A program made the translations under genes and the position numbers. Positions 1 to 7,088 of a DNA stretch of 18,112 nucleotides are shown piece after piece. Below the pieces are notes generated by a model. The model was given only the letters and a program-made list of their open reading frames with translations. It was not told the DNA's origin and searched no databases. The DNA lies in the NCBI GenBank assembly GCA_035550715.1, contig DASZOP010000137.1, forward strand, positions 1-18,112. The letters are read 5' to 3'. The DNA comes from DASRVA01 sp035550715 (lineage in GTDB: Bacteria; Gemmatimonadota; Gemmatimonadetes; JACCXV01; JAHWKZ01). Within the stretch, counting starts at the first letter, position 1. Every line of letters starts with the position of its first letter.

Positions 1-1
1 C

Positions 2-637
2 GAGGAGGTGACCGAGATGGAGCGCATGGTGGAGAGTCTGGGTCGCGGCGAGACGATCGCCTCGTCCTTCGACTTTCCGCCCGAGCGGCACGTCCAGGTC
101 GCCGAGATGGCGCTCGAGCGGGCCCGACGTCTGGTCGAGTCCGGCAAGGACGTGGTCCTGGTCCTGGATTCGATCACCAGGCTGGCCCGCGCCTACAACG
201 CCATCGAGCGCTCGAGCGGACGGACGATGTCGGGAGGCATCGAGGCGGGGGCGCTCGAGGCCCCGAAGCGATTCTTCGGCTCGGCCCGCAAGGTGGTCGG
301 AGACCGTGGCGGGAGCCTCACGATCGTTGCCACGGCGCTGGTCGACACGGGAAGCCGTGCGGACGAAGTGATCTTCGAGGAGTTCAAGGGCACAGGCAAC
401 GCCGAGATCGTCCTCAGCCGCGAGCTGGCGGATCAACGCATATGGCCGGCCATCGACGTGACCTCGAGCGGCACCCGGCGCGAGGAGCTCCTCTATCCAG
501 AAGAGCACCTCGAGCGGCTTCGCCTGCTGCGCCGCTTCCTCTCGGAGATGCGGACCACCGAGGCGGCGGAGTTCCTGATCGACAAGATCAACCGGTCGAA
601 GTCCAACCAGGACCTGCTGGGGAGCATGGCGAAGTAG
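2..637 (+). CDS. rho: Transcription termination factor Rho, C-terminal part (5' end outside window)
   Basis: Rho is a hexameric RNA-dependent ATPase/helicase that ends transcription at Rho-dependent sites. The frame is open from base 2, so the RNA-binding N-terminal domain and the Walker A loop lie before the window; about 211 residues remain, roughly half of the usual 400-plus. Visible family landmarks, in order, are RHVQVAEMALERA, the Walker B stretch DVVLVLDSITRLARAYN, the Q-loop region (SGRTMSGGIEAGAL, then PKRFFGSARKV), GGSLTIVATALVDTGSR, EEFKGTGNAEIVLSREL and SGTRREELL, which carries the arginine finger. The protein ends normally at KSNQDLLGSMAK. The match to Rho is nearly continuous and I see no damage. 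The gene is followed by a strong fold-back at 645-776 rather than by a closely spaced gene. Confidence 0.97.
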   Translation, partial: EEVTEMERMVESLGRGETIASSFDFPPERHVQVAEMALERARRLVESGKDVVLVLDSITRLARAYNAIERSSGRTMSGGIEAGALEAPKRFFGSARKVVGDRGGSLTIVATALVDTGSRADEVIFEEFKGTGNAEIVLSRELADQRIWPAIDVTSSGTRREELLYPEEHLERLRLLRRFLSEMRTTEAAEFLIDKINRSKSNQDLLGSMAK

Positions 638-644
638 GCGTCGT

Positions 645-776
645 GGCGTCCTGGGGGGAGGGTCTCCCCGGGCGTCGGAACCCGCTACAGGATCGAGAGC
701 GGCTGGCTGCGCAGGGCAGGCAGCCACGGCCAGGTAGAGACGTAACCGCCCTGGAAGACCCATCCCCCAGGACGCT
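645..776 (+). ncRNA. Candidate structured RNA or fold-back element between rho and radC
   Basis: A long rod-like structure can be drawn from the bases. 646-657 pairs perfectly with 764-775 (12 bp), 660-665 with 756-761 (6 bp), 667-668 with 753-754, and 670-674 with 747-751. The mismatches are small and symmetric, and G-U pairs are possible at 658/763 and 645/776. The 72-base interior (675-746) can form a hairpin 705-710/720-725 with a 9-base loop, or 682-686/698-702. I do not recognise a riboswitch, SRP RNA, tmRNA or RNase P signature. The shape (long irregular closing stem, open middle) recalls 6S RNA, but the element is short for that family and I see no diagnostic sequence. It could also be a small inverted-repeat mobile element, or a processed 3' end of rho mRNA. 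The strand is assumed; a fold-back is equally possible in the minus transcript. Confidence 0.45.
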
Positions 777-827
777 CCCTCCCATGGACATCCTTCCCTT
801 GGCTCGCGGCTTGCGCCTGACTCGCGT

Positions 828-1517
828 GTGGATCGGCGGGTCCTCACCATCAAGGACTGTCCCGCGGACGACCGGCCGCGGGAGCGGCTCGTGCGGCTGG
901 GTCCGGGGGCGCTTTCCACCGTCGAGCTGCTGACGATCCTGATCGGTTCGGGCGCGCGGGGAGCCTCGGCCGATCAGGCGGCGCGGCGGATCGTGGCGAC
1001 CTGGCCGGCCCTGAGAGACCTGGCCGGCCGGTCCGTGGCCGAGCTCATCGGCGTGCCCGGGATCGGCGCCGCCAATGCGGCGCGCGTGGTCTCGGCGTGG
1101 GAGCTGGGGCGGCGTCTCCAGCGCGAGCGTCGCGAGCGCCGGCCCACCCTTTCCTCGCCCCGCGCCGTCTGGCGGCACCTCGCCCTCGAGCTCCGCGACC
1201 GCGACCGGGAGCGGTTTCTCGCCCTGTGTCTGAACAGCCGGAACGAGCTCATGCACGAGGTCGTCGTCTCGATGGGATCGCTCAACGCGAGCATCGTCCA
1301 CCCGCGCGAGGTCTTCAAGCCCGCGCTGGCGTGCTCGGCCGCGGCGATCGTAATCGTCCACAACCACCCATCCGGTGATCCGGCCCCGAGCCGCGAGGAC
1401 CGCGAGGTCACCCGCGCATTGTCCGAAGCCGGGACCCTGCTCGACGTCCCGCTCCACGACCACATCATCATTGGTGCCGATTCCTACTACTCATTTCGTG
1501 ACGCGGGACTCCTATGA
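828..1517 (+). CDS. radC: RadC family protein (JAMM/MPN+ metal-binding domain)
   Basis: About 229 residues, normal for RadC. The N-terminal part has a helix-hairpin-helix (GVPGIGAANAARV, near residues 72-88). The C-terminal MPN domain has the JAMM metal site HNHPSGDPAPSRED starting near His178, preceded by LNSRNELMHEVVVSMGSLN, a hallmark of the family. RadC was once linked to DNA repair, but its cellular role is unsettled; it occurs in most bacteria and in many mobile elements. The start chosen is the GTG at 828, because the family's conserved N-terminus (TIKDCPADDRPRERL) follows at once; no good ribosome binding site is visible. Nothing suggests that this copy belongs to a mobile element. 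It is followed by a 117-base non-coding leader, not by a coupled gene. Confidence 0.93.
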   Translation: MDRRVLTIKDCPADDRPRERLVRLGPGALSTVELLTILIGSGARGASADQAARRIVATWPALRDLAGRSVAELIGVPGIGAANAARVVSAWELGRRLQRERRERRPTLSSPRAVWRHLALELRDRDRERFLALCLNSRNELMHEVVVSMGSLNASIVHPREVFKPALACSAAAIVIVHNHPSGDPAPSREDREVTRALSEAGTLLDVPLHDHIIIGADSYYSFRDAGLL

Positions 1518-1520
1518 GCA

Positions 1521-1529
1521 TGGTACTAT
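1521..1529 (+). promoter_or_regulatory. Possible extended -10 promoter for the 1635 gene
   Basis: TGG followed by TACTAT fits an extended -10 element (TGn plus a hexamer matching TATAAT at four of six positions). It lies in a stretch clearly richer in A and T than its surroundings, just after the radC stop. No convincing -35 hexamer sits at the expected distance, which extended -10 promoters can tolerate. It would give a leader of about 100 bases before the ATG at 1635. Confidence 0.35.
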
Positions 1530-1569
1530 GGGACGCATGATTCTATCTTCCTACCTCGAACCCGGATTG

Positions 1570-1584
1570 ATTCAAGGGTTGAAT
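1570..1584. promoter_or_regulatory. 15-bp palindrome in the leader of the 1635 gene (operator or RNA hairpin)
   Basis: ATTCAA, a GGG centre and TTGAAT form a perfect 6-bp inverted repeat. Close by, ATGCC-CA-GGCAT at 1588-1599 is a second, shorter inverted repeat. Both lie between the proposed promoter and the start codon of a probable DNA-binding protein, so autoregulation is a reasonable guess. At RNA level the same bases could form a small hairpin. Confidence 0.35.
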
Positions 1585-1634
1585 TGCATGCCCAGGCATA
1601 CCCAGACTTTAACGATGAGGACAAGGAGTGCGCG

Positions 1635-1988
1635 ATGGCGTTCGAGACGTATGTTCCCCAACGGGGGCGGTCCTCCGGAAAGTCGACGATCCGGATCCTG
1701 AAGAGCGGCGATCTGTCAATCAGCCCCGACGTATACGAGGAGTGGTTCCGCAAGGCCCCCCACGTGGAGCTGCTGTACGATCCGAAGGCCGGGAAGATCG
1801 GGTTACGTCCCCGCATCAAGCCGAGCCGGGCTACCTACAAGCTGCGCGAGTCGCCCCAGGGAGGAGATCGGTACTATGTCAGCGCAGGACGCTTTCTGGA
1901 CCATTACGGGATCTCGCACCAGAGGGCCCGCGCGTTCGAGGCCAGGTGGAACGCCCGCCAGAAGGTGGTCGAGCTGTCGGTGAAATAG
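1635..1988 (+). CDS. Unrecognised 117-aa protein with two tandem AbrB-like units
   Basis: I cannot name this gene. The start is the ATG at 1635, preceded by an excellent ribosome binding site (AAGGAG at 1623-1628, 6 bases away); a TTG at 1584 is possible but has no such site. Residues 18-60 (TIRILKSGDLSISPDVYEEWF, then VELLYDPKAGKIGLRP) have the strand, SGxLxIsP turn, helix, strand, Asp turn, strand order of AbrB/MazE swapped-hairpin DNA-binding domains. Residues 68-116 (YKLRES, then RYYVSAGRFLDHYGI, then FEARWNARQKVVELSV) look like a second, divergent copy of the same plan. The basic N-terminus (RGRSSGK) would suit nucleic-acid binding. No toxin gene lies next to it. A role as a small transcription regulator is inference; it has its own leader and a strong hairpin behind it, so it looks monocistronic. 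Confidence 0.75.
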   Translation: MAFETYVPQRGRSSGKSTIRILKSGDLSISPDVYEEWFRKAPHVELLYDPKAGKIGLRPRIKPSRATYKLRESPQGGDRYYVSAGRFLDHYGISHQRARAFEARWNARQKVVELSVK

Positions 1989-2008
1989 CACCGGACGGCG
2001 AGGAGGAA

Positions 2009-2032
2009 TCCGGGAGGCCCGAGCCTCCCGGA
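2009..2032 (+). terminator. Hairpin after the 1635 gene, terminator-like without a T-tract
   Basis: TCCGGGAGGC (2009-2018) and GCCTCCCGGA (2023-2032) form a perfect 10-bp stem around a CCGA tetraloop, 20 bases after the stop codon. No run of T follows, which is common in GC-rich genomes. It probably ends or stabilises the upstream transcript. Confidence 0.55.
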
Positions 2033-2036
2033 GGGT

Positions 2037-2053
2037 CCGGGCACGGAGCCCGG
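2037..2053 (+). terminator. Second hairpin before the (p)ppGpp synthetase gene
   Basis: CCGGGC (2037-2042) and GCCCGG (2048-2053) pair around a 5-base loop, directly after the first hairpin. An alternative pairing of GGTCCGG (2034-2040) with CCGGACC (2073-2079) would break it, so two exclusive folds exist in the leader of the next gene. No T-tract follows. Confidence 0.35.
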
Positions 2054-2103
2054 TCAAGGGCGGTCGTGGTTGCCGGACCGGGACGTTCGTAAGTTTCGAC
2101 GTC

Positions 2104-4281
2104 ATGGACCGGAAAGCCATCCTCGAGACCCTCAAGCCGCACGCCGAGCGGGTCGACGTCGCCCAGATCGAGCGGGCGTACGCCTTCAGCGAGCGCGCCC
2201 ACGCCGGGCAGAAGCGTCTCTCCGGCGAACCCTTCGTATCCCATGCCGCCGAGATCGCAGGAATCCTCCTCGATCTGAACCTCGTCGATACGAGCACGCT
2301 CGTGGCAGCCCTCCTGCACGACGTCGTGGAGGACACGGACACCTCGCTGGAGAGCGTCGAGGAGGAATTCGGGTCCGAGGTGGCGCGCCTGGTGGACGGA
2401 CTCACCAAGATCGGTCACCTGCGATTCCAGTCGCGCGAGGAGCGACAGGTCGAGAACTATCGCAAGCTGCTGCTCTCGATCGCCCAGGACGTCCGCATCA
2501 TCCTCATCAAGCTCGCCGATCGCCTGCACAACATGCGGACGCTCGAGTATCTGCCCGACGCCAAGCGCCGGCGCATCGCGCGCGAGACACGCGACATCTA
2601 CGCGCCGCTGGCCCACCGTTTCGGGATGGCAACGATCCGATGGGAGCTCGAGGACCTTTCGTTCAAGTTCCTGGAGCCCGAGGCGTACCGCGACCTGGCC
2701 AAGAAGGTCAAGGCCAAGCGGCGCGAGCGGGAGAGGATGATCGCGGCGATCTCGGGCCCGCTCGAGGGGGCGCTCGGCGAGGCCGGCATCAGGGCCGAGA
2801 TCACCGGTCGACCGAAGCATCTGTGGTCGATTCACAAGAAGATGGTCAACCGCACCAAGCCCTACGACGAGATCTACGACCTCCTCGCGATGCGCGTCAT
2901 GACCGAGACGGTGCGGGACTGCTATCACGCGCTGGGGATCATCCATACCCTGTGGACCCCGGTTCACGAGCGGTTCAAGGACTACATCGCGACCCCCAAG
3001 TCGAACATGTACCAATCCCTCCATACCACCGTGTTCGGGCCGGGCGGAACGCTTTACGAGATCCAGATCCGCACCGGAGAGATGCACCGCACGGCCGAGG
3101 TCGGCATAGCGGCCCACTGGAAGTACAAGGAGGGCGTCGCGGGCACCGAGTTCGACGAGCAGCTGGCCTGGTTCCGTCAGATCCTCGAGTGGCAGCAGGA
3201 CATGACGGACCCGGAGGAGTTCATGGAATATCTCCAGATCGACCTCTACAAGGACGAGATCTTCGTGTTCACGCCGCGCGGGGACGTGGTGCAGCTTCCC
3301 GCCGGCTCCACCCCCATCGACTTCGCCTTTCAGGTCCATACCGAGGTCGGCATGCGATGCTCGGGGGCCCGCGTCAACGGGCGGATGGTGCCGCTCCACC
3401 GCCAGCTCCGCTCCGGGGATACGGTGGAGGTCCTGACGAGCACTGCCCAACGACCATCGCGCGACTGGCTCCACTTCGTCAAGACGTCCAAGGCGCGGTC
3501 GATCGTCCGACGCACCATCCGCGAGGAGGAGCATGCCAGCTCGGTGGCCCTCGGCAAGGACATGCTCGAGAAGGAGTACCGCCGCAATCGCGTCCGGAAG
3601 CCGGACGAGGAGGAGCTGGAGAAGGCGGCTGCCCATTTCAGCGTGAGCGGGACGGAAGAGCTCCTGGCGGCCCTTGGCCGCGGCGATCTGACGATCTCGC
3701 AGGTCTGGAACGTGGTCTTCCCGGAAGAGAAGACCGGCGCGCGCAAGCCGGCGACGGCGTTCGAGCGGCTCGTCGAGAAGATCAAGGGTCGTCCGGGAGG
3801 TGTTCGTATCCAGGGATTCGACAACATGATGGTGCGCTTCAGCCAGTGCTGTCAGCCCATCCCGGGGGACGAGATCATGGGGTACGTGACCCGCGGGCGG
3901 GGCGTTTCCATCCACCGCGTCGACTGCCCGAACATCCTCAACCTCACCGAGGAGCCCGATCGCAAGATCGAAGTCGAATGGGACACGAGCGGTGCGCGGA
4001 CCTTCATCGTGCGGCTGGTGGTGACAGGCACCGACCGGCGGGGGCTGTTCGCCGACGTGGCGGGAGCGGTGTCCCGGACGTCGACCGACATCAAGAGCGC
4101 GGATCTGAGCGCCGCCGAGAACGGCATCGAGGGAACCTTCGTCGTCGAGGTCACCGATCTCGAGCACTTGAACCGCGTCATCGAGTCGATGAAGTCGATC
4201 GACGGGATCCTGGACGTGGAGAGAAAGGAGTACTTCGGGGCCCACCACCTGGGGACGAACGCGAGCCGGGCCGTCTCGTAG
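2104..4281 (+). CDS. rel: Bifunctional (p)ppGpp synthetase/hydrolase (long RelA/SpoT homologue)
   Basis: This enzyme makes and degrades the stringent-response alarmone (p)ppGpp. At 725 aa it has the full long-RSH layout. The hydrolase HD domain keeps its metal site (His47, His72-Asp73 in LLHDVVEDTD, Asp139 in KLADRLHN). The synthetase domain spans about 235-345 and has YDLLAMRV, SNMYQSLHT and EIQIRT; its RFKD at 290-293 is the RxKD type of bifunctional enzymes, not the ExDD of monofunctional RelA. The TGS domain spans about 385-446. A Cys-Cys motif (QCCQPIPGD, near 581) marks the zinc-finger-like domain, and an ACT domain occupies the last 80 or so residues. All catalytic residues I can identify are intact, so both activities are expected. 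The ATG at 2104 gives the family N-terminus; no clear ribosome binding site precedes it. No second RSH gene lies in the window. Confidence 0.97.
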   Translation: MDRKAILETLKPHAERVDVAQIERAYAFSERAHAGQKRLSGEPFVSHAAEIAGILLDLNLVDTSTLVAALLHDVVEDTDTSLESVEEEFGSEVARLVDGLTKIGHLRFQSREERQVENYRKLLLSIAQDVRIILIKLADRLHNMRTLEYLPDAKRRRIARETRDIYAPLAHRFGMATIRWELEDLSFKFLEPEAYRDLAKKVKAKRRERERMIAAISGPLEGALGEAGIRAEITGRPKHLWSIHKKMVNRTKPYDEIYDLLAMRVMTETVRDCYHALGIIHTLWTPVHERFKDYIATPKSNMYQSLHTTVFGPGGTLYEIQIRTGEMHRTAEVGIAAHWKYKEGVAGTEFDEQLAWFRQILEWQQDMTDPEEFMEYLQIDLYKDEIFVFTPRGDVVQLPAGSTPIDFAFQVHTEVGMRCSGARVNGRMVPLHRQLRSGDTVEVLTSTAQRPSRDWLHFVKTSKARSIVRRTIREEEHASSVALGKDMLEKEYRRNRVRKPDEEELEKAAAHFSVSGTEELLAALGRGDLTISQVWNVVFPEEKTGARKPATAFERLVEKIKGRPGGVRIQGFDNMMVRFSQCCQPIPGDEIMGYVTRGRGVSIHRVDCPNILNLTEEPDRKIEVEWDTSGARTFIVRLVVTGTDRRGLFADVAGAVSRTSTDIKSADLSAAENGIEGTFVVEVTDLEHLNRVIESMKSIDGILDVERKEYFGAHHLGTNASRAVS

Positions 4282-4333
4282 GAATCCCGTGTCGCCCCGG
4301 AACCCCAGCCCCTCGCGCGGTGTCAGAGAGCCC

Positions 4334-4996
4334 ATGAACCGCGGACACGGCCGAATCGGCGCCGGGCTCCTGGCCCTGTCGCTCCTCCACCCGGCGGCGG
4401 GGCTCGGCCTACAGGGCGATCCGGAGCAGGTGCTCCGTCGGGCCGACCGGGCCCTCGACGGGCTGGAGACCTTGCGGGCGGAGTTCGATCAGCGGGTGTA
4501 CAATCCGGTCCTCGAGCGGACGAGCACCGGCCACGGCACGCTGACCTATCGCTCGCCCGAGCTCTTCCGGATCGCCTACGACGACCCGGCCGGCGACGTC
4601 GTCGTCAACGACGGCGACCGGGTCTGGATCTATCTCCCGAGCAGCCAACCGGGCCAGGTGATCCGCCAGCCGGCGACCGAGAGCGGGGTCCGGAATCCGC
4701 TCACCTATCTGCGCGACCTGCGGGACGACTACGTGGCAGTGTCGGGCGGCGCGCAGACGGTCGCCGGCCGCCCGACCGATCGGCTGGTCCTGACGCCCGA
4801 GGGCTCGGGCGCGCCCTTCATGCTGCTTGAGGTGTGGGTCGACCGGGAGACCGGCTTCCCGCGTCAGGTCCGGACCCGCACCGACGAGGGCATCGCCACC
4901 ACGTACACGTTCGTGCGGCTGGAGCCCAACGCCCGGGTTCCGAGCACGGCCTTCCGGTTCGATCCGCCGGCGGGAGTGGAGGTCTTCGACTCGTAG
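4334..4996 (+). CDS. lolA: Outer-membrane lipoprotein carrier protein LolA
   Basis: LolA carries lipoproteins across the periplasm from the LolCDE exporter to the outer membrane. About 220 residues. The start is the ATG at 4334, with GAGAG just upstream, because it gives a proper signal peptide: a basic MNRGHGR then GAGLLALSLL, with cleavage likely soon after the AAG/LG stretch. A GTG at 4289 in the same frame would bury that signal. Family features are the early EQVLRRADRALDGLETLRAEFDQRV, the strand GTLTYRSPELFRIAYDDPAGDVVVNDG, NPLTYLRDL, and a C-terminal FRFDPPAGVEVFDS typical of LolA. It starts 52 bases after the (p)ppGpp synthetase stop. It makes sense beside the outer-membrane lipoprotein genes at the right of the window. 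Confidence 0.88.
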   Translation: MNRGHGRIGAGLLALSLLHPAAGLGLQGDPEQVLRRADRALDGLETLRAEFDQRVYNPVLERTSTGHGTLTYRSPELFRIAYDDPAGDVVVNDGDRVWIYLPSSQPGQVIRQPATESGVRNPLTYLRDLRDDYVAVSGGAQTVAGRPTDRLVLTPEGSGAPFMLLEVWVDRETGFPRQVRTRTDEGIATTYTFVRLEPNARVPSTAFRFDPPAGVEVFDS

Positions 4997-4999
4997 CCG

Positions 5000-5021
5000 G
5001 CCGCACCCCCGCGGGGGCGGC
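5000..5021 (+). terminator. Strong GC hairpin between lolA and uvrB
   Basis: GCCGC (5000-5004) pairs with GCGGC (5017-5021), A5005 bulges, and CCCC (5006-5009) pairs with GGGG (5013-5016) around a 3-base loop. Its centre is the 12-base palindrome CCCCCGCGGGGG. It begins four bases after the lolA stop. The following bases are only mildly T-rich, so it may be a weak terminator or a stabiliser. Confidence 0.45.
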
Positions 5022-5038
5022 TCGCTTGCTCCGCGCGG

Positions 5039-5044
5039 TACATT
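5039..5044 (+). promoter_or_regulatory. Possible -10 element just before uvrB
   Basis: TACATT fits the TAnnnT -10 pattern and ends 7 bases before the uvrB ATG, which would give a leaderless or nearly leaderless transcript. No ribosome binding site precedes this ATG, in agreement. No clear -35 is seen. The same hexamer sits 10 bases before the HNH gene start at 15910. Confidence 0.3.
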
Positions 5045-5051
5045 GAACGAC

Positions 5052-7088
5052 ATGCCGAAGTTCGAGCTCGTCACCGATCTGGTCCCCCGGGGAGATCAGC
5101 CGAAGGCCATCGCCGAGCTGAGCGCGGGCCTCGCCGAGGGGCGCCGCTATCAGACCCTGCTCGGAGCGACCGGCACCGGCAAGACCTTCACGATCGGCCA
5201 CGTGATCGCGAGGTACGGCCGACCCACCCTGGTCATGTCCCATAACAAGACGCTCGCCGCCCAGCTCTACGGGGAGCTCAAGCAGCTCTTTCCGCACAAC
5301 GCGGTCGAGTACTTCATCTCGTACTACGACTACTACCAGCCCGAGGCGTACATTCCGGCCACCGACACCTACATCGAGAAGGATGCGTCGATCAACGACG
5401 ACATCGATCGCCTGCGGCTGCGGACGACGTCGTCGCTGATCGAGCGGGACGACGTCATCGTGGTGGCTTCCGTCTCGGCCATCTATGGCCTTGGCAGCCC
5501 GCGCGAGTACCGTTCGCTCATGGTGGTCCTCGAGACCGGCCAGGAGATTCCGCGCGACCGGATCCTCGAGGAGCTGGTGCGGATCCAGTACGCCCGGGGC
5601 GATTACGACTTCGAGCCCGGCCGCTTTCGCGTGCGCGGGGACGTGATCGAGATATTCCCGGCCTACGAGGAGCAGGCGGTCCGGATCGAGCTGTGGGGCG
5701 ACGAGGTCGAGCGGATCTCGAAGATCGACCCGCTGCGGGGCACGACGATCGCGACCCTGGACCGGGCGGCCATCTACCCGGCCAAGCATTTCGTGACCAC
5801 GCGTCCCCAGCTCGAGGAGGCCACGCGTGCCATCCGGGCCGAGCTCGAGGGGCGGCTGGTCGCCTTGCGCGAGAACGGCCGGATGCTGGAGGCCCACAAG
5901 CTCGAGACGCGGACCCGTTTCGACATCGAGATGATGGAGGAGATGGGGTACTGTGCCGGGATCGAGAACTATTCCCGGCACCTCTCCGGCCGCGCCCCGG
6001 GCGAGCGGCCGGCCTGCCTGCTGGACTATTTCCCCGACGACTTCCTGCTGGTCCTGGACGAATCCCATGTCACCGTCCCCCAGATCGGGGGGATGTATGC
6101 AGGGGACCGATCCCGCAAGGAGACGCTCGTGGAGCACGGCTACCGGCTGCCGTCGGCGCTCGACAACCGGCCACTCCGGTTCCAGGAGTTCGAGCGCTTC
6201 ATGCAGCGGACGATCTTCGTGTCGGCCACGCCCGCCGACTTCGAACTGGAGAAGTCGGGGGGCATCGTGGTCGAGCAGATCATTCGGCCGACCGGGCTCC
6301 TCGATCCGGATGTCGTCGTGCGGCCCGTCCGGGGCCAGGTCGACGACCTCATGGAGGAGATACGGCGCCGCGAGACGCTCGGGGAGAAGGTCCTCGTGAC
6401 GACGCTCACCAAGCGCATGGCCGAGGACCTGGCGGATTACCTGAACGAGTCGGGGGTCCGCGTCCGGTACATGCATTCCGACATCGACGCCCTCGAGCGG
6501 ATGGAGATCATCCGCGGGCTCCGGATGGACGAGTTCGACGTGCTGGTGGGGATCAACCTGCTTCGCGAGGGTCTCGACCTCCCGGAGGTCTCGCTGGTGG
6601 CCGTCCTCGACGCCGACAAGGAGGGGTTCCTGCGCTCGGAGACCGCGCTCATCCAGACGGCGGGGCGGGCGGCGCGGAACGCCAACGGCAAGGTCGTGCT
6701 GTACGCGGACCGGCTCACCGAGGCCATGCGGCGGATGATGGAGGAGACCGAGCGGCGCCGCGAGATCCAGGCCGCCCACAATCAGGCGCATGGCATCGTC
6801 CCCGAGACGGTCACCAAGACGCGCGAGCAGATCCTCCGCACGACCTCGGTGGCCGATACGCGGGCCGGCGGTGCTCCGCGGGCCGTGCGGGAGCGGCTCC
6901 GGGGCCTCCAGGGCGAGCTCGAGCGCGAGGAGCTCGCGCGCGCCCTCGAGGCCGAGATGAAGGCCGCCGCCGAACGGCTGGATTTCCAGGCCGCGGCGCT
7001 GCTCCGCGATCAGCTCTTCGAGATCCGGGGAAAATCGGAGCGCGCGGTCCGCGACCGCGGCACCTTGCGGGAGCGGATCGGACTGTAG
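5052..7088 (+). CDS. uvrB: Excinuclease ABC subunit B
   Basis: UvrB is the helicase-like damage-verification subunit of nucleotide excision repair, acting with UvrA and UvrC. At 678 aa it is full length. It shows Walker A GATGTGKTF (residues 38-46), the damage-probing beta-hairpin region YYDYYQPEAYIPATDTYIEK (91-110), the Walker B-like LDESH (about 335-340) with VTVPQIGGMYAGDRSRK after it, FVSATP, and helicase motifs V-VI (GINLLREGLDLPEVSLVAVLD, then QTAGRAARN). A C-terminal UVR domain that contacts UvrC lies at about 622-657. The ATG at 5052 matches the conserved UvrB N-terminus (FELVTDLVPRGDQPKAI). tsaE begins on the base after its stop. uvrA and uvrC are not in the window. Confidence 0.98.
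   Translation: MPKFELVTDLVPRGDQPKAIAELSAGLAEGRRYQTLLGATGTGKTFTIGHVIARYGRPTLVMSHNKTLAAQLYGELKQLFPHNAVEYFISYYDYYQPEAYIPATDTYIEKDASINDDIDRLRLRTTSSLIERDDVIVVASVSAIYGLGSPREYRSLMVVLETGQEIPRDRILEELVRIQYARGDYDFEPGRFRVRGDVIEIFPAYEEQAVRIELWGDEVERISKIDPLRGTTIATLDRAAIYPAKHFVTTRPQLEEATRAIRAELEGRLVALRENGRMLEAHKLETRTRFDIEMMEEMGYCAGIENYSRHLSGRAPGERPACLLDYFPDDFLLVLDESHVTVPQIGGMYAGDRSRKETLVEHGYRLPSALDNRPLRFQEFERFMQRTIFVSATPADFELEKSGGIVVEQIIRPTGLLDPDVVVRPVRGQVDDLMEEIRRRETLGEKVLVTTLTKRMAEDLADYLNESGVRVRYMHSDIDALERMEIIRGLRMDEFDVLVGINLLREGLDLPEVSLVAVLDADKEGFLRSETALIQTAGRAARNANGKVVLYADRLTEAMRRMMEETERRREIQAAHNQAHGIVPETVTKTREQILRTTSVADTRAGGAPRAVRERLRGLQGELEREELARALEAEMKAAAERLDFQAAALLRDQLFEIRGKSERAVRDRGTLRERIGL

Noticed and set aside
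655..669. Small hairpin GGGGAG/CTCCCC as a rho terminator
   Set aside because: Its bases are better used in the long fold-back 645-776, and no T-tract follows.
1879..4335. An 818-codon open frame on the minus strand
   Set aside because: It lies fully opposite the (p)ppGpp synthetase gene. In GC-rich DNA the antisense frame that mirrors third codon positions stays open by chance. The translation is low-complexity, rich in Arg, Asp, His and Leu, with no recognisable domain.
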